The notes beneath the pieces were generated by a model, which was not told the origin of the DNA, ran no database searches, and saw only the letters and a list, made by a program, of their open reading frames with translations. From a bacterium (GTDB lineage Bacteria; Sysuimicrobiota; Sysuimicrobiia; Sysuimicrobiales; Segetimicrobiaceae), in NCBI GenBank assembly GCA_035307765.1, contig DATGHU010000013.1, forward strand, positions 30,166 through 94,165: DNA of 64,000 bases, written 5' to 3'. Made by a program: the position numbers and the translations under genes. Positions 35,326 through 44,877 of the stretch are shown piece after piece. Each line of letters starts with the position of its first letter. Positions within the stretch are counted from its first letter, which is position 1.

Positions 35326-36225
35326 TCACTTCACCGCGGCGCTCGTAATCCCGGAGATGAACTGGTCGAGGAAGAGGCTGTAGAGGATGGCGACCGGAAT
35401 CCCCACGAGCAGGGCGCCCGCCATGAGCGAGCCCCAGAAGTAGACGTCGCCCCGGATCAGGTCGGTGGCGACCCCGAGCGGAACCGGCTTCTGATCGCCC
35501 ACGGACACGAACACCAGCGCGTAAAGGAAATCCTGCATCGTCAGGGTGAACGCGAAGATCACCGCGGTGAGAATGCCCGGCCAGCTCACGGGTATCACGG
35601 TCCGGATCAGGGCAGCAAAACGCCCGCACCCGTCCACCAAGGCCGCCTCCTCGATCTCGGGCGGAACCGTTTTGAAGAACCCGCTGAGCAGCCAGGTGCA
35701 GAACGGGATCGTGAAGGTGGGGTACACGAGCACGAGCGCCCATTTGGTATCGATGAGGTGCGTGATCCCTACGATCCGGGCGAGCGGGATGAACAGCAGG
35801 ATGGGGGGGACCAGGTACCCAAGGAAGATCGCGATCCCCATGTTCTCCGCGCCGGGCAGGCCCACGCGTGCCAGGGCGTACCCGGCCGGAATCCCCGTCA
35901 GGAGGGTGATCGCCGACACCCAGAAGGCGATCTGCGCCGTGTTGGACACCCAATAGCCGTACTGGGTGTGCTGAAACAGATACGTGAAGTGCTGGAACGT
36001 CGGAGGTTGAATGAACCAGAACGGCGAGGCCGCGGGGTTCACGAGGTCGGCATCGGTTTTGAAGGCCGTGACGCCCATCCAAACCACCGGGAACAACGCG
36101 ATCACGACGAACGGCAGCAGGCCGGCGTAGACGAGGATGTGCTTGCGGATCTCCCGCGTCTCCGCCCGCCGCGCTCCCGCCGTCGGGAGCGCCGGGCTGG
36201 ATCGAAGGGTTTCCAAGCCGCTCAC
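35326..36225 (-). CDS. ABC transporter permease, MalG type
   Basis: 299 residues, six helices, inner membrane. The EAA loop EEAALVDGCGRFAALIRTVIP is of standard form. A longer N-terminal cytoplasmic tail (about 28 residues) precedes helix 1. It begins with GTG overlapping the MalF partner's stop (GTGA) behind GGGAGG. It belongs to the binding-protein operon and forms the channel with the upstream MalF-type subunit. It is not closely similar to the tandem permeases on the other strand. Confidence 0.92.
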   Translation of the reverse strand: MSGLETLRSSPALPTAGARRAETREIRKHILVYAGLLPFVVIALFPVVWMGVTAFKTDADLVNPAASPFWFIQPPTFQHFTYLFQHTQYGYWVSNTAQIAFWVSAITLLTGIPAGYALARVGLPGAENMGIAIFLGYLVPPILLFIPLARIVGITHLIDTKWALVLVYPTFTIPFCTWLLSGFFKTVPPEIEEAALVDGCGRFAALIRTVIPVSWPGILTAVIFAFTLTMQDFLYALVFVSVGDQKPVPLGVATDLIRGDVYFWGSLMAGALLVGIPVAILYSLFLDQFISGITSAAVK

Positions 36226-37151
36226 AGGGCCTCCCGCCTCCGCAGCGTCCGGAGCAGGAAGTAGACGATGGGAAGCAGGATCGGGAACAAGATCAGCGAG
36301 ATCGCCGCGCCCCGCCCCAGCGCCCCGGCCTGGATACCGATCTCAAACGCGCGCGTCGGCAGGATCTCCGTCGAGTTCATCGGCCCTCCCATCGTCAACA
36401 GATAGACGATGCTGAGATCCGACAGCGTGAACACGGTGTCGAACAGCAGTCCCACAAAGAGGATCGGCGCGATAATCGGCACAATGATGTAGTGCCAGCG
36501 CAGGAAGAAGTTTGCCCCGTCCACCTTCGCCGAATCGAGGAGCTCCAGCGGGACCGAGGACATCCCCGCCATCAGCACGATCGCGCCGAAGGGAAATCCG
36601 CGCCACACGTTGACCGAGATCACCGCCGCCATCGCCAGCCCGGGTTCCCCCAGCCAGTTCGGCCACCCGCTCATCAGGTGGAGGTGGTTCGCGACCCAGT
36701 TCAGCGTGCTGAACTGGGGATCGAACGCCCATTTCCAGGCGAGCGCGGTGATGACGACGGGAAGCGTCCACGGGAGCACAACCAGCGACCGGATCAACCG
36801 CCTGCCGCGGACGTCCTGGATGAGCAGGAAGCCGAGCATTCCGCCGAGCAGGGCCTTCGCGATTCCGGCGATCACCGTGAACATCACCGTGTTGCGGAGG
36901 GCCTGGCGGACCGAGCTGTCCTGAAAGATCGCGACGAAGTTCTGGAACCCAACGAACCGGGCAATCTGGTTGCCGACGGACGCGTCGCTGAGGCTGAGGT
37001 ACAGGGAGAAGAAGAACGGGGCGCCCACCAGCACGGCCATGTAGATGACGGCCGGAGCCAGCAGGGAATAGCCAAAGATGAGGCGCTGGCGAGTAAACGA
37101 TCCCCGCCTGGCGTGCGCTCGGGTCCCCACAGCCAGCTCGACGTTCGCCAC
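36222..37151 (-). CDS. ABC transporter permease, MalF type
   Basis: 309 residues with six helices. The EAA loop (DSAKVDGANFFLRWHYIIVP) keeps the Gly that the tandem MalF copies have lost. LLAPAVIYMAVLVGAPFFFS is the first helix. The GTG start follows GGGAG. An inverted repeat separates it from the binding-protein gene, as often seen where the binding protein must be made in excess. Confidence 0.92.
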   Translation of the reverse strand: MANVELAVGTRAHARRGSFTRQRLIFGYSLLAPAVIYMAVLVGAPFFFSLYLSLSDASVGNQIARFVGFQNFVAIFQDSSVRQALRNTVMFTVIAGIAKALLGGMLGFLLIQDVRGRRLIRSLVVLPWTLPVVITALAWKWAFDPQFSTLNWVANHLHLMSGWPNWLGEPGLAMAAVISVNVWRGFPFGAIVLMAGMSSVPLELLDSAKVDGANFFLRWHYIIVPIIAPILFVGLLFDTVFTLSDLSIVYLLTMGGPMNSTEILPTRAFEIGIQAGALGRGAAISLILFPILLPIVYFLLRTLRRREAL

Positions 37152-37181
37152 CCGGCTCCCGCCTCACCCCATCATGGGAAC

Positions 37182-37228
37182 GCGCCCGGCGGACTCGCTG
37201 CTCCTGACCTGCGGAGTCCGCCGGGCGC
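37182..37228 (-). repeat. 15-bp inverted repeat between binding-protein and permease genes
   Basis: GCGCCCGGCGGACTC (37182-37196) and its exact complement (37214-37228) form a strong stem with a 17-base loop, just after the binding-protein stop. There is no T-run, so it is more likely an mRNA-stabilising or partial-termination element that raises binding protein over permease, as known in maltose-type operons. Confidence 0.6.
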
Positions 37229-37239
37229 CAGATCTCAAC

Positions 37240-38580
37240 TTACTTGTACTTGGCGTAGATACCCTTGATCTGTCCCAACCCCCAACTGATCGAGCTCTCC
37301 AAGCTCTCCCCGTGACAGTATCTCGCCAACATATCGGGGACGACGAACGTGGAGAGGACCTCCGAGGCCGGAGCCGTGGCCGGTCCCGGGTACCCAAAAA
37401 CCAGCGCAACCTTGTCCCAATCCTGAATCAGCGCGAGCTTTGAGGGATATCGGTCAAGGCCCGGCATCGGCTTCTTGTACCATGCCTTCAGGTACGGCAT
37501 GTTATACCCTTTGCTCGCCACGAGCGAGAACTTCACATCGCCGCCGTACTCCTCGAGGAAGGCCTTCGCCCCCGCCTGGTTCTTCGAGAAGTTCCAGATC
37601 CCGAGGATCGTCGGGTCAACGACCGCGGCACTCCGCACCGACCCTTTCGGCTCGTCGCCGGGAACGCCCGCGTTGACCGAGGCGAACAGCTTGGGGTTAC
37701 TCTCCTCAATGGAGAAGAGCGACGAGAGGGCGTCGTGGATGTAGATGGCAACCCCCGAGTCCAGGTACCGGTTGTCCGAGACGTTGTCCCAGGAGAAGAC
37801 TTCACTGGTCATCCCTTCCGACCAGAGGGCCTTGCTGAAGTCCATGGCTTCCCGAAGCGCCTTCGAGTCCCAGGCCAGCTCCTTCCCAGACGGATCGGTC
37901 TCGTGCACCCCGAAGGCGTAGAACACGGCCCGCCAGTTATGGTTCGAGTCGTTGCAGTGGGAGATGGCGAAGCCGGCGGGGTGGCCATTCTTCTTCCCGA
38001 CCGTCGCCGCCTTTCGAAGGTTTTCCCAGGTCGACGGGAGCGGGAGACTATATTGCTGCCACAGGTCCCCCCGCCACATCATCGGCTGCGGGATGTAGAA
38101 CTCGGGAACCGCGTACCATTGACCGCCGACCACCGAGACGTTTTGGGCCATCGGCAGCCAACCGCCGGCGGCCTTCCCCAGTTTGTCGCAGATGTCGGTG
38201 ACATCCACCATGTGCTTGTAGTAGAGGGTGGTCTGGATCTGCCCGTTCATCTGGAAGATGTCGTGCCCGGCCCCCGCGGCGAGCTCCGCCGCGATGCGCG
38301 CGGGAAGATCGTCGATGCTGATGTGGTCGACCCGCACATCGACCCCGTTGGTCTTGCCCCAATCGACGGCGTACTTATCGAACGCGGTGTCGTACGCGGG
38401 GACGAAATGGCTCCAGGTCAGGATGCGAAGCGTTGTCCCTTTGATCTGCGCAGGGGCGACCCCCGTCTCCCACGGCGCCAGCCGCAGTAGGGCTCCCCCG
38501 GCCACCCCAGCCCCCGCCGCGGTCAAGAACTGTCTTCGGTTGAGCTTGCTGCGCGAGCGCGATCCGAAAGCGCCACTCAT
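37240..38580 (-). CDS. Extracellular solute-binding protein, carbohydrate ABC importer, Tat-exported
   Basis: 446 residues. The N-terminus carries a twin-arginine signal (NRRQFLT with Arg15-Arg16, then a hydrophobic stretch to about residue 35, and a likely cleavage after APA near residue 44). The rest has the two-lobed family 1 binding-protein look (TLRILTWSHFVPAYD, GHDIFQMNG, YIHDALSSLFSIEE). Many Trp and Tyr suggest stacking on a sugar or similar ring. It captures the ligand in the periplasm for the MalF/MalG pair encoded next. It is the promoter-proximal gene of the operon. The ligand is unknown. Confidence 0.92.
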   Translation of the reverse strand: MSGAFGSRSRSKLNRRQFLTAAGAGVAGGALLRLAPWETGVAPAQIKGTTLRILTWSHFVPAYDTAFDKYAVDWGKTNGVDVRVDHISIDDLPARIAAELAAGAGHDIFQMNGQIQTTLYYKHMVDVTDICDKLGKAAGGWLPMAQNVSVVGGQWYAVPEFYIPQPMMWRGDLWQQYSLPLPSTWENLRKAATVGKKNGHPAGFAISHCNDSNHNWRAVFYAFGVHETDPSGKELAWDSKALREAMDFSKALWSEGMTSEVFSWDNVSDNRYLDSGVAIYIHDALSSLFSIEESNPKLFASVNAGVPGDEPKGSVRSAAVVDPTILGIWNFSKNQAGAKAFLEEYGGDVKFSLVASKGYNMPYLKAWYKKPMPGLDRYPSKLALIQDWDKVALVFGYPGPATAPASEVLSTFVVPDMLARYCHGESLESSISWGLGQIKGIYAKYK

Positions 38581-38656
38581 TCTCAGCTCCCTCCCCCTGG
38601 CCCCCTCGCGGGCGGCCTACGTTCTCACACGCACACGCTGGTTCTTCGCTGAATGT

Positions 38657-38668
38657 ACGTAGATACGT
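38657..38668. promoter_or_regulatory. Short palindrome upstream of binding-protein operon
   Basis: ACGTA-GA-TACGT is a perfect palindrome 77 bases before the binding-protein start, in a 250-base gap with no gene. It is a possible operator for an unidentified regulator. No convincing -35/-10 pair was found beside it. Confidence 0.3.
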
Positions 38669-38830
38669 GATCCAAAGTTCGCCTACGCCCCGGGGGCTTC
38701 CTTTTCCTCCTGAACGCCGTGAGCAATGTTTGGCCGTGGGTGGAATCGTCCACCGGCAGGCGCGCCGGCCGGGTCCGATTGTTCGGGTTTTACCGGATCG
38801 CCCCCCCGTGCGGCGGCCCGACTCACCGAT

Positions 38831-39523
38831 TCAGGCCAGCGGATTGGGCACCAACGCCGCATCGTACTCGTGCACGATCGATCGGCGGAGGCGGGGATCC
38901 TCCAAGCTGACACGAAATCCGTCCCCATACCGGAGGGAGCCCCCACGGGTCGGCACCGTTCCCGAAAATACCAAGACGGCCCCCCGCTCCGGCAGGCGCC
39001 CGGCGAGTCGATCGAGCCAGTAGGTTGGCGAGAGGAGCTCGTTGAGTGGGGCGTCCTGGTAGGCATACCACGTTCCCTGCTCTCGCACCCATGCGCGCAG
39101 GATGAGTTCGTCGACGTGCCCGGCGACCTCCCGATAATCCCAGGCTGTGCCGGCCACGACGTTTGGGCAGATGCGCTTTGACAGTTCGATCGAGGTGGCT
39201 TCCACCTCGCGATCGGTGTGGTCGCTACCTACGGTGAGGGCGACGCGCTCCCTGGTCGCGACCAGCACGTACTCGACCTCGCCCGAGCTCTGGGGCGAGT
39301 AGATCTCGATCCGATCGCCCTGTGTCAGCATCGTCTGCGCGACGGTGAAGGTGATCGGCACGTCGGTGGGGGCAGGGATCCCCAGGGCGCGCATCTCGTT
39401 CACGTGCGCCTGGACGGCCGCCATGTCCCGTCCGGCCCATCCGCCGTTGATGATCGCGTAGACTTCCGGCGTCCACCGCCACGCCCCCCCCGCCGCGACC
39501 ATCTCCAGCACGACCCGCATCAT
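38831..39523 (-). CDS. DUF2848 family protein
   Basis: 230-residue protein of the DUF2848 family, distantly related to fumarylacetoacetate hydrolase-type folds. Recognised stretches are LTQGDRIEIYSPQSSGEVEY, GSDHTDREVEA, SKRICPNVVAGTAWDY and VFSGTVPTRGG. The residues Asp-His-Thr-Asp and the Glu in SGEVE could bind metal. The ATG pair is preceded by a G-rich site; the outer ATG is used. It is not overlapped by neighbours. The biochemical activity of the family is not established. Confidence 0.8.
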   Translation of the reverse strand: MMRVVLEMVAAGGAWRWTPEVYAIINGGWAGRDMAAVQAHVNEMRALGIPAPTDVPITFTVAQTMLTQGDRIEIYSPQSSGEVEYVLVATRERVALTVGSDHTDREVEATSIELSKRICPNVVAGTAWDYREVAGHVDELILRAWVREQGTWYAYQDAPLNELLSPTYWLDRLAGRLPERGAVLVFSGTVPTRGGSLRYGDGFRVSLEDPRLRRSIVHEYDAALVPNPLA

Positions 39524-39656
39524 CCACCCCCCCTTTAACTCCCGAGCGGATCCCCCGGCGTCTTCCTCAAATTGGCGAGCGTCGCGCCGACGCCTCCCCG
39601 AGCCCGTCGACCCGCGCCCCGGTGCGTCCGACGGGGCCGTTGTACCGGGCCCGGCC

Positions 39657-40907
39657 TCATCCGGCGACCGCGACCGGGGAGGCGCCCCGCCCGAGGAGGC
39701 CGCGAACCGTAAACACCCCCACCGCCCCCACCCCGCCGCCGACGAGCAGCCCGATGGACAGCCCCCAGGCCCCAATGATCCCACCCATCATCAGCGCACC
39801 AAAAGGGGCGAGCCCGTTAAACACCATGGCATAGGCGCTCATGACGCGCCCCCGAAGCGCGGCCGGCGCCTCCAACTGCACCGTGCTGTTCGCGGTCGCG
39901 GTGAACATCACCATCCCCATTCCGCCGAAGAACAGCTCGACCCCGGCGAGATCCGGCCGGGCGACCTGGCTGAGGGCGATCAATGCGGCGCAGAGCAGGA
40001 TCGCCCCCCAGAGCAGGTAGGACGAGCGAGGGCCGAACCCGCTCGTCCAAGCCACGGCGAGCGAACCGACCAGCGCCCCCAGCCCCTGGGCGGCCAGGAG
40101 GAACCCGAACCCGCTCGCGTCAAGGTGGAGCTGAGCGTGCGCCAGCACCGGGACGAACACGTTGAAGTTCATCGCGAACAAGCTGAGCGCGGCCAGCGTG
40201 ACCAGAACCCGGAGGACGGTCGCCGAGCGCCGGATGAACTCCATTCCTTCGGTGATCCCCATCAGGAGGCCCACCGCCGGGGCCACGCGGATCGTGGGGA
40301 CGACCCGCATCGCGCCGAGCGCGGCGATCACCGCGATGAAGCTCGCCGCGTTGGCGAGAAACGCCGCTCCCACCCCCCAAGCGGCGATCATCAGCCCGGC
40401 GAGTCCCGGGCCGATCAACCGCGCGCCGTTGAACACCGATGAGTTGAGGGCGATTGCGCCGGTGAGATCGTCGGTCCCGCCGACCATCTCCACGATGAAC
40501 GATTGTCGGGCCGGCACGTCAAAGGCGTTCACCGTGCCGAGCAGCGCGGCCAGCAGCGCCACGTGCCAGTACCGGACGTGGCCGGTGACCGTCAGCAGCC
40601 CGAGCGTCAGCGCCAACAGCAGAAACAGGGACTGCGTGGCCATGATCAAGGTGCGTTTCGGCACACGGTCCACGAGCACCCCAGCGGGGAGCGACAGGAG
40701 CAACACGGGGAACCACTGGAGCGCGTTGATCACGCCGAGGAGGAACGGAGATCGTGTCAACGTTAGGACCAGCCACGCTTGCCCGACGGTCTGCATCCAG
40801 GTCCCGATCAGCGAGACCCCTTGCCCGGCGAAGAACAGCCGGAGGTTCCGGTGGCGCAGCGGGGACAGCACCGGAGAGCGGGGGCGCCCGCCCCGCGTCG
40901 CGGTCAC
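39657..40907 (-). CDS. MFS transporter, EntS/MFS_3-type exporter
   Basis: 416 residues with about twelve helices. RNLRLFFAGQGVSLIGTWMQTVGQAWLV at the N-terminus, in parts, and LPAGVLVDRVPKR after helix 2 are hallmarks of the MFS_3/EntS exporter group, as are VPARQSFIVEM and LRGRVMSAY. It probably exports a small metabolite or drug. Its GTG overlaps the ABC ATPase stop (GTGA), making it the last gene of the MerR-adaptor-RND-ATPase operon. Confidence 0.88.
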   Translation of the reverse strand: MTATRGGRPRSPVLSPLRHRNLRLFFAGQGVSLIGTWMQTVGQAWLVLTLTRSPFLLGVINALQWFPVLLLSLPAGVLVDRVPKRTLIMATQSLFLLLALTLGLLTVTGHVRYWHVALLAALLGTVNAFDVPARQSFIVEMVGGTDDLTGAIALNSSVFNGARLIGPGLAGLMIAAWGVGAAFLANAASFIAVIAALGAMRVVPTIRVAPAVGLLMGITEGMEFIRRSATVLRVLVTLAALSLFAMNFNVFVPVLAHAQLHLDASGFGFLLAAQGLGALVGSLAVAWTSGFGPRSSYLLWGAILLCAALIALSQVARPDLAGVELFFGGMGMVMFTATANSTVQLEAPAALRGRVMSAYAMVFNGLAPFGALMMGGIIGAWGLSIGLLVGGGVGAVGVFTVRGLLGRGASPVAVAG

Positions 40908-41704
40908 CCGGGCCAGAGCCCCAGCCGTTGCGCTCCGGCCACCAGTGTACGGGTATAGGGATGCTGGGGGGCGGCGAACAGCTGCCGGGTGTCGGCCGAT
41001 TCGACGACCTGCCCGGCCCGCATCACGTGAACCCGGTCGCAGGTTTGGGCCACGATCCCGAGATCGTGGGTGATCAGGAGCAGCGACATGCCGAGGTCGC
41101 GCTGCAGCCGGCCGAGGAGATCGAGGATCTGCGCCTGGACGGTGACATCCAAGGCCGCCGTCGGTTCGTCGGCGATGAGGAGTTCCGGGCCGGGGGCGAT
41201 CGCGGCCGCGACCAGGACGCGCTGCCGCTGCCCCCCGGACAGCTCGTGCGGGTACCGCCGGAGCAGCCCGGGGTCCAACCCCACCCGGGTGAGGGCTTCC
41301 GCCGCCCGGTCGCGCGCCCCGCGGCGGCCGAGGTGGGCGACGATCCCCTCCATCACCTGGTCGCCGATGGACATCACCGGATCGAGCGCCGAGCCCGGCT
41401 CTTGGAAGATGATGGCAATCCGCCGTCCCCGATACCGCTGCATCTGTCGTTCCGAGAGCGGCACAAGGTCGACGCCATCGAGCACGATCGTCCCGGCGGT
41501 AATCTTCGCGGGCACCGGAAAGAGCTTCAGTATCGCGTAGGCCGTCATCGATTTGCCGGCGCCCGAGGCCCCGACCAGGGCCACGGCCCGCCCGGCCGGC
41601 ACGTCCAGCGAGACGTCCTCGAGCACCGGCACGTCACCGGAGGGCTTGGGTATGACGACGGAGAGTCCCGCGATTCGGAGCTCTCCGTGCGACGCCGCGG
41701 TCAT
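40904..41704 (-). CDS. Orphan ABC transporter ATP-binding protein (OppD/DppD type)
   Basis: 266 residues. Walker A GASGAGKS, signature LSGGQRQR, Walker B LLIADEPTAALD and H-switch LLITHD are all intact, so ATP hydrolysis should be normal. HPYTRTLV near the C-terminus is typical of peptide/nickel-type ATPases, but the usual Cys-rich iron-sulfur tail of OppD is missing. There are no permease or binding-protein genes for it nearby. Instead it overlaps the RND pump gene (ATGA) and the MFS gene (GTGA). It may serve a transporter elsewhere or act with the pump operon. Confidence 0.9.
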   Translation of the reverse strand: MTAASHGELRIAGLSVVIPKPSGDVPVLEDVSLDVPAGRAVALVGASGAGKSMTAYAILKLFPVPAKITAGTIVLDGVDLVPLSERQMQRYRGRRIAIIFQEPGSALDPVMSIGDQVMEGIVAHLGRRGARDRAAEALTRVGLDPGLLRRYPHELSGGQRQRVLVAAAIAPGPELLIADEPTAALDVTVQAQILDLLGRLQRDLGMSLLLITHDLGIVAQTCDRVHVMRAGQVVESADTRQLFAAPQHPYTRTLVAGAQRLGLWPG

Positions 41705-44700
41705 GAGGGGCTATGGGATCGGCGCGGGAGCCACTCTTCGAAGATGACGTAGAGGGTCGGGATCAGGAGCAGGGTTAGGCCCGTGGAGACGGTCAGCCCC
41801 CCGATCACCGCGCGCGCGAGCGGCATGTTGGTCTCGCTCCCCTCGCCGAGCCCGACGGCCATCGGGATCATCCCGAGAATCGTGGCGAGTGCGGTCATGA
41901 GGATCGGGCGGAGTCGGGTGCGGCCCGCCTTGAGCACAGCCTCCCGCAGCGCCAGGCCGCGATCCTGGAGCTTGTTCGCGTAATCGACGAGCAGGATACC
42001 GTTCGAGACGACGATGCCGACCATGGTGATCACACCCATGAAGGACATGATCGAGAGCGTCGTGTGGGTCAGCAGCAGCATCCAGATCACACCGATGATC
42101 CCCATCGGCACCGTGAACATAATGACGAAGGGATCGACCAGGGACTGGAACTGCGAGGCCATGATCATGTAGACGAGCATCAAGGCCAGCGCCATGGCGA
42201 GCCCGAGGCTGCCAAACGCGCTCTGCTGCTGTTCGGTCTGTCCGGCCATATGGTAGGTGAATCCCGCGGGAAATGGGAAGTGGTTCAGGCGGTCCACAAC
42301 CTCCTGCGACACCGCCCCCAGCGGCCGGTCCACGACGTTCGCCGTGATGTCGATCACCCGCTGCTCGTTCTTCCGGTTGATCTGGAGGGGCTCACTGCCG
42401 AGCGAGATGTTGGCGACGTCCCGCAGCCGGATCGGTACGAGGGGGCCGGTGGACGGCGCGGAGCCGGGGCCCGGGTCGGCGATCGCGGCCAGCGGGACGT
42501 TCCCCAGATCTTCGGTGTGCGTCCGGTACTGGTTCATCAGCTGCACGACGATGTTGTACTCGTTGCCGGTGATCGGGTCGATGAACTGGCTGGCGGTGGC
42601 AACGTTTCCCGACATCGCCGTGTTGATCGCATTGGCGATGGACGTCGACGACAGCCCGAGCTGGGCTGCCTTTTCCTGGTCGACGTTGACCGTGAAATCG
42701 GGGTAGTCGCCCCGCGGAGTCACCTGCACGTCCGCCGTGCCGGGGATCCCCGTGACGATGCTCGCGATCTCCTGGGCGACCTGGGCACCGACCTGCTGGT
42801 CAAATCCCAACAGCTGGATGTCGACCGGCGCCGCGGACCCAAAGTTCACCACGCGGTTCTGCAGCCCCCCGGTCTGCACAAACATCTGCACGCCAGGAAA
42901 CTTCCCCTGCAGCGCCTTGCGCATGGCGTTGGCGAGCTGATCGGTCGATTGGCGCCGCAGGGTCGGTGGCACCAGCCGCACCTCGACGTTGGCATTGTTC
43001 GGCCCCGCGTTGGATCCGAACCCGCCCGAGGACGGCACGCCGGAGTTCGTGTAGATCGTCACGATGTCTCGCGCCGGAATGACCTGACGCATGATCCCGG
43101 CAACCTGCTCGGCCAACCCCGACGTCACTTGCACCGCTGTGCCCTGCGGCGCCTCCAGGCTCACCTCGAACTGGCTCTCATCGGTCGCCGGGAAGAACTC
43201 TGTCCCGATCCCCCGGGCGGCCAAGAGAGAAAAAGCCAAGATCACGGCGATCCCGGCGAGCACCGGCCCCCGGTGGCGCAGCGTCCACCCCAGGGCCGCC
43301 TGGTACCCCTCGTCGAGCCGCTCCATCAGCCCCTCGCTCCAGCGGTTGAAGCGCGCCAGGGACCCTTTTGCCTCCGATGGCGCCCCGGACCCCGCCACGC
43401 GGAGCAGCCGGGTGCTCAGCACCGGGTCGATCGTCATCGACACCACGTAGGACGCGGCGAGGGCGAAGACGATGGTCAGCGCCATCGGCACGAACAGCCG
43501 CTCGGCGATGCCGCTCAGGAACACCACCGGGAAGAACACCGCGATCGTGGTGGCCGTGGAGGCCAGGACCGGCAGCCCCACCTCCTCCGTCGCGGTGATC
43601 ACCGCCTGCAGGACCGTGCGGCCGGGGACGAGGAGATGGCGCATGATGTTCTCGCGCACGACGATCGCGTCATCGACCAACCGCCCCATGGCCAGCGTCA
43701 GCCCGCCGAGGGTGAAGACGTTCAGCGTCTGGCCCGAGAAATAGAGCAGCAGCAGCGCGCTGGCCACGGAGAGCGGGATCCCCAGCCCGACGATGAACAG
43801 GCTCCAGAAGCTCCGTAGGAAGACCAGCACGACGAGAAACGTCAAGCCCGCGCCGATCACCGCCTCGTGCCCGAGGGTGGTGATCGCCGCACGGATGTAG
43901 CGCGACTGATCGAAGCCGACGTCCAGGGTCACCCCGGGCGGCAGCGCGGTCAGGTGCGGGAGCGCCGCGCGCAGGGCGTTGACGGTCTGGATGGTGTTGG
44001 CGTCCGGCTGCCGGCTGACGAACATCAGCACGCCGGGCTTGCCGTCGACGTGCACGATCTGGGTCTGGTCGGCCGCTGCGTCCGCAACCTGCGCCACGTC
44101 CCGGATGTGCACCGGCACCCCTTGGTGCGTGGCGACGACGACGTTCTGGATCGCGGGAACGTTCTGCAGCAGCGTGGGGACGTTCAACTGATAGTCGATC
44201 CGGGTGTTCCGGAGGCTCCCGGACGGGATCAGCGCGTTGTACCGGGTGAGCGCATCCTGGACGTTCTGCAGCGTCAGCCCCGTGGCGACCAACTTGTGGG
44301 GGTCCACGCTAACGTTGAACTGGCGGACCAGGCCGCCGTTAACGAACGCCTGGGACACCCCGGGGAGGCGCTCCAGCTGCGGCTCGATGGTGTTGAAGGC
44401 AAGGTCGTACAACTGCCGGGCGTCGAGCCCCCCGCCCCTCACGACCACCTGCGCCACGGGAATATTCGATACGTCAAACTTCAAGACGAAAGGCTGGCTG
44501 ACCCCGGTCGGCAGCGACCGCATCACCCGCTGGACGTTCTGGATGATCTCGACCTCGGACGTATTCAGGTCGGTTCCCCAGTTGAACCACACCTGGACAT
44601 TGCTGGAGCCCTGGCGGGTGGTGGAGAGGATCTGCTGCACGCCGGCCACCCGGGTGACGGCCTGCTCGATCGGATAGGTGACCGTGCGCTCGACCGCCTC

Positions 44701-44868
44701 CGGACTCGCGCCGTTGTAGTTCGTGATCACCGAGATCACGGGGATGGTGATCTTGGGGAAGAGGTCGGTCGGCAGACGGGAGAGCGCAATCTGGCTGAGC
44801 ACCACGACGGCGATGCATGCCATCAGGATGAAGATCGGGTTGCGGGTCGCCCCGCGCGTGAGAAACAT
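41701..44868 (-). CDS. RND-family efflux pump inner-membrane transporter (HAE1/AcrB-like)
   Basis: 1055 residues, standard length. It has twelve helices with two large periplasmic loops (after helix 1 and after helix 7). The proton-relay aspartates are present in [12 protein letters not shown] (about residues 399-400). [16 protein letters not shown] starts helix 1, and the last quarter shows [15 protein letters not shown]. Like AcrB it would extrude hydrophobic compounds using proton force through an outer-membrane channel, which is not encoded here. It follows the adaptor gene by 9 bases. The presence of such a pump argues for two membranes. Confidence 0.95.
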   Translation of the reverse strand: MFLTRGATRNPIFILMACIAVVVLSQIALSRLPTDLFPKITIPVISVITNYNGASPEAVERTVTYPIEQAVTRVAGVQQILSTTRQGSSNVQVWFNWGTDLNTSEVEIIQNVQRVMRSLPTGVSQPFVLKFDVSNIPVAQVVVRGGGLDARQLYDLAFNTIEPQLERLPGVSQAFVNGGLVRQFNVSVDPHKLVATGLTLQNVQDALTRYNALIPSGSLRNTRIDYQLNVPTLLQNVPAIQNVVVATHQGVPVHIRDVAQVADAAADQTQIVHVDGKPGVLMFVSRQPDANTIQTVNALRAALPHLTALPPGVTLDVGFDQSRYIRAAITTLGHEAVIGAGLTFLVVLVFLRSFWSLFIVGLGIPLSVASALLLLYFSGQTLNVFTLGGLTLAMGRLVDDAIVVRENIMRHLLVPGRTVLQAVITATEEVGLPVLASTATTIAVFFPVVFLSGIAERLFVPMALTIVFALAASYVVSMTIDPVLSTRLLRVAGSGAPSEAKGSLARFNRWSEGLMERLDEGYQAALGWTLRHRGPVLAGIAVILAFSLLAARGIGTEFFPATDESQFEVSLEAPQGTAVQVTSGLAEQVAGIMRQVIPARDIVTIYTNSGVPSSGGFGSNAGPNNANVEVRLVPPTLRRQSTDQLANAMRKALQGKFPGVQMFVQTGGLQNRVVNFGSAAPVDIQLLGFDQQVGAQVAQEIASIVTGIPGTADVQVTPRGDYPDFTVNVDQEKAAQLGLSSTSIANAINTAMSGNVATASQFIDPITGNEYNIVVQLMNQYRTHTEDLGNVPLAAIADPGPGSAPSTGPLVPIRLRDVANISLGSEPLQINRKNEQRVIDITANVVDRPLGAVSQEVVDRLNHFPFPAGFTYHMAGQTEQQQSAFGSLGLAMALALMLVYMIMASQFQSLVDPFVIMFTVPMGIIGVIWMLLLTHTTLSIMSFMGVITMVGIVVSNGILLVDYANKLQDRGLALREAVLKAGRTRLRPILMTALATILGMIPMAVGLGEGSETNMPLARAVIGGLTVSTGLTLLLIPTLYVIFEEWLPRRSHSPS

Positions 44869-44877
44869 CGAGGCCCG

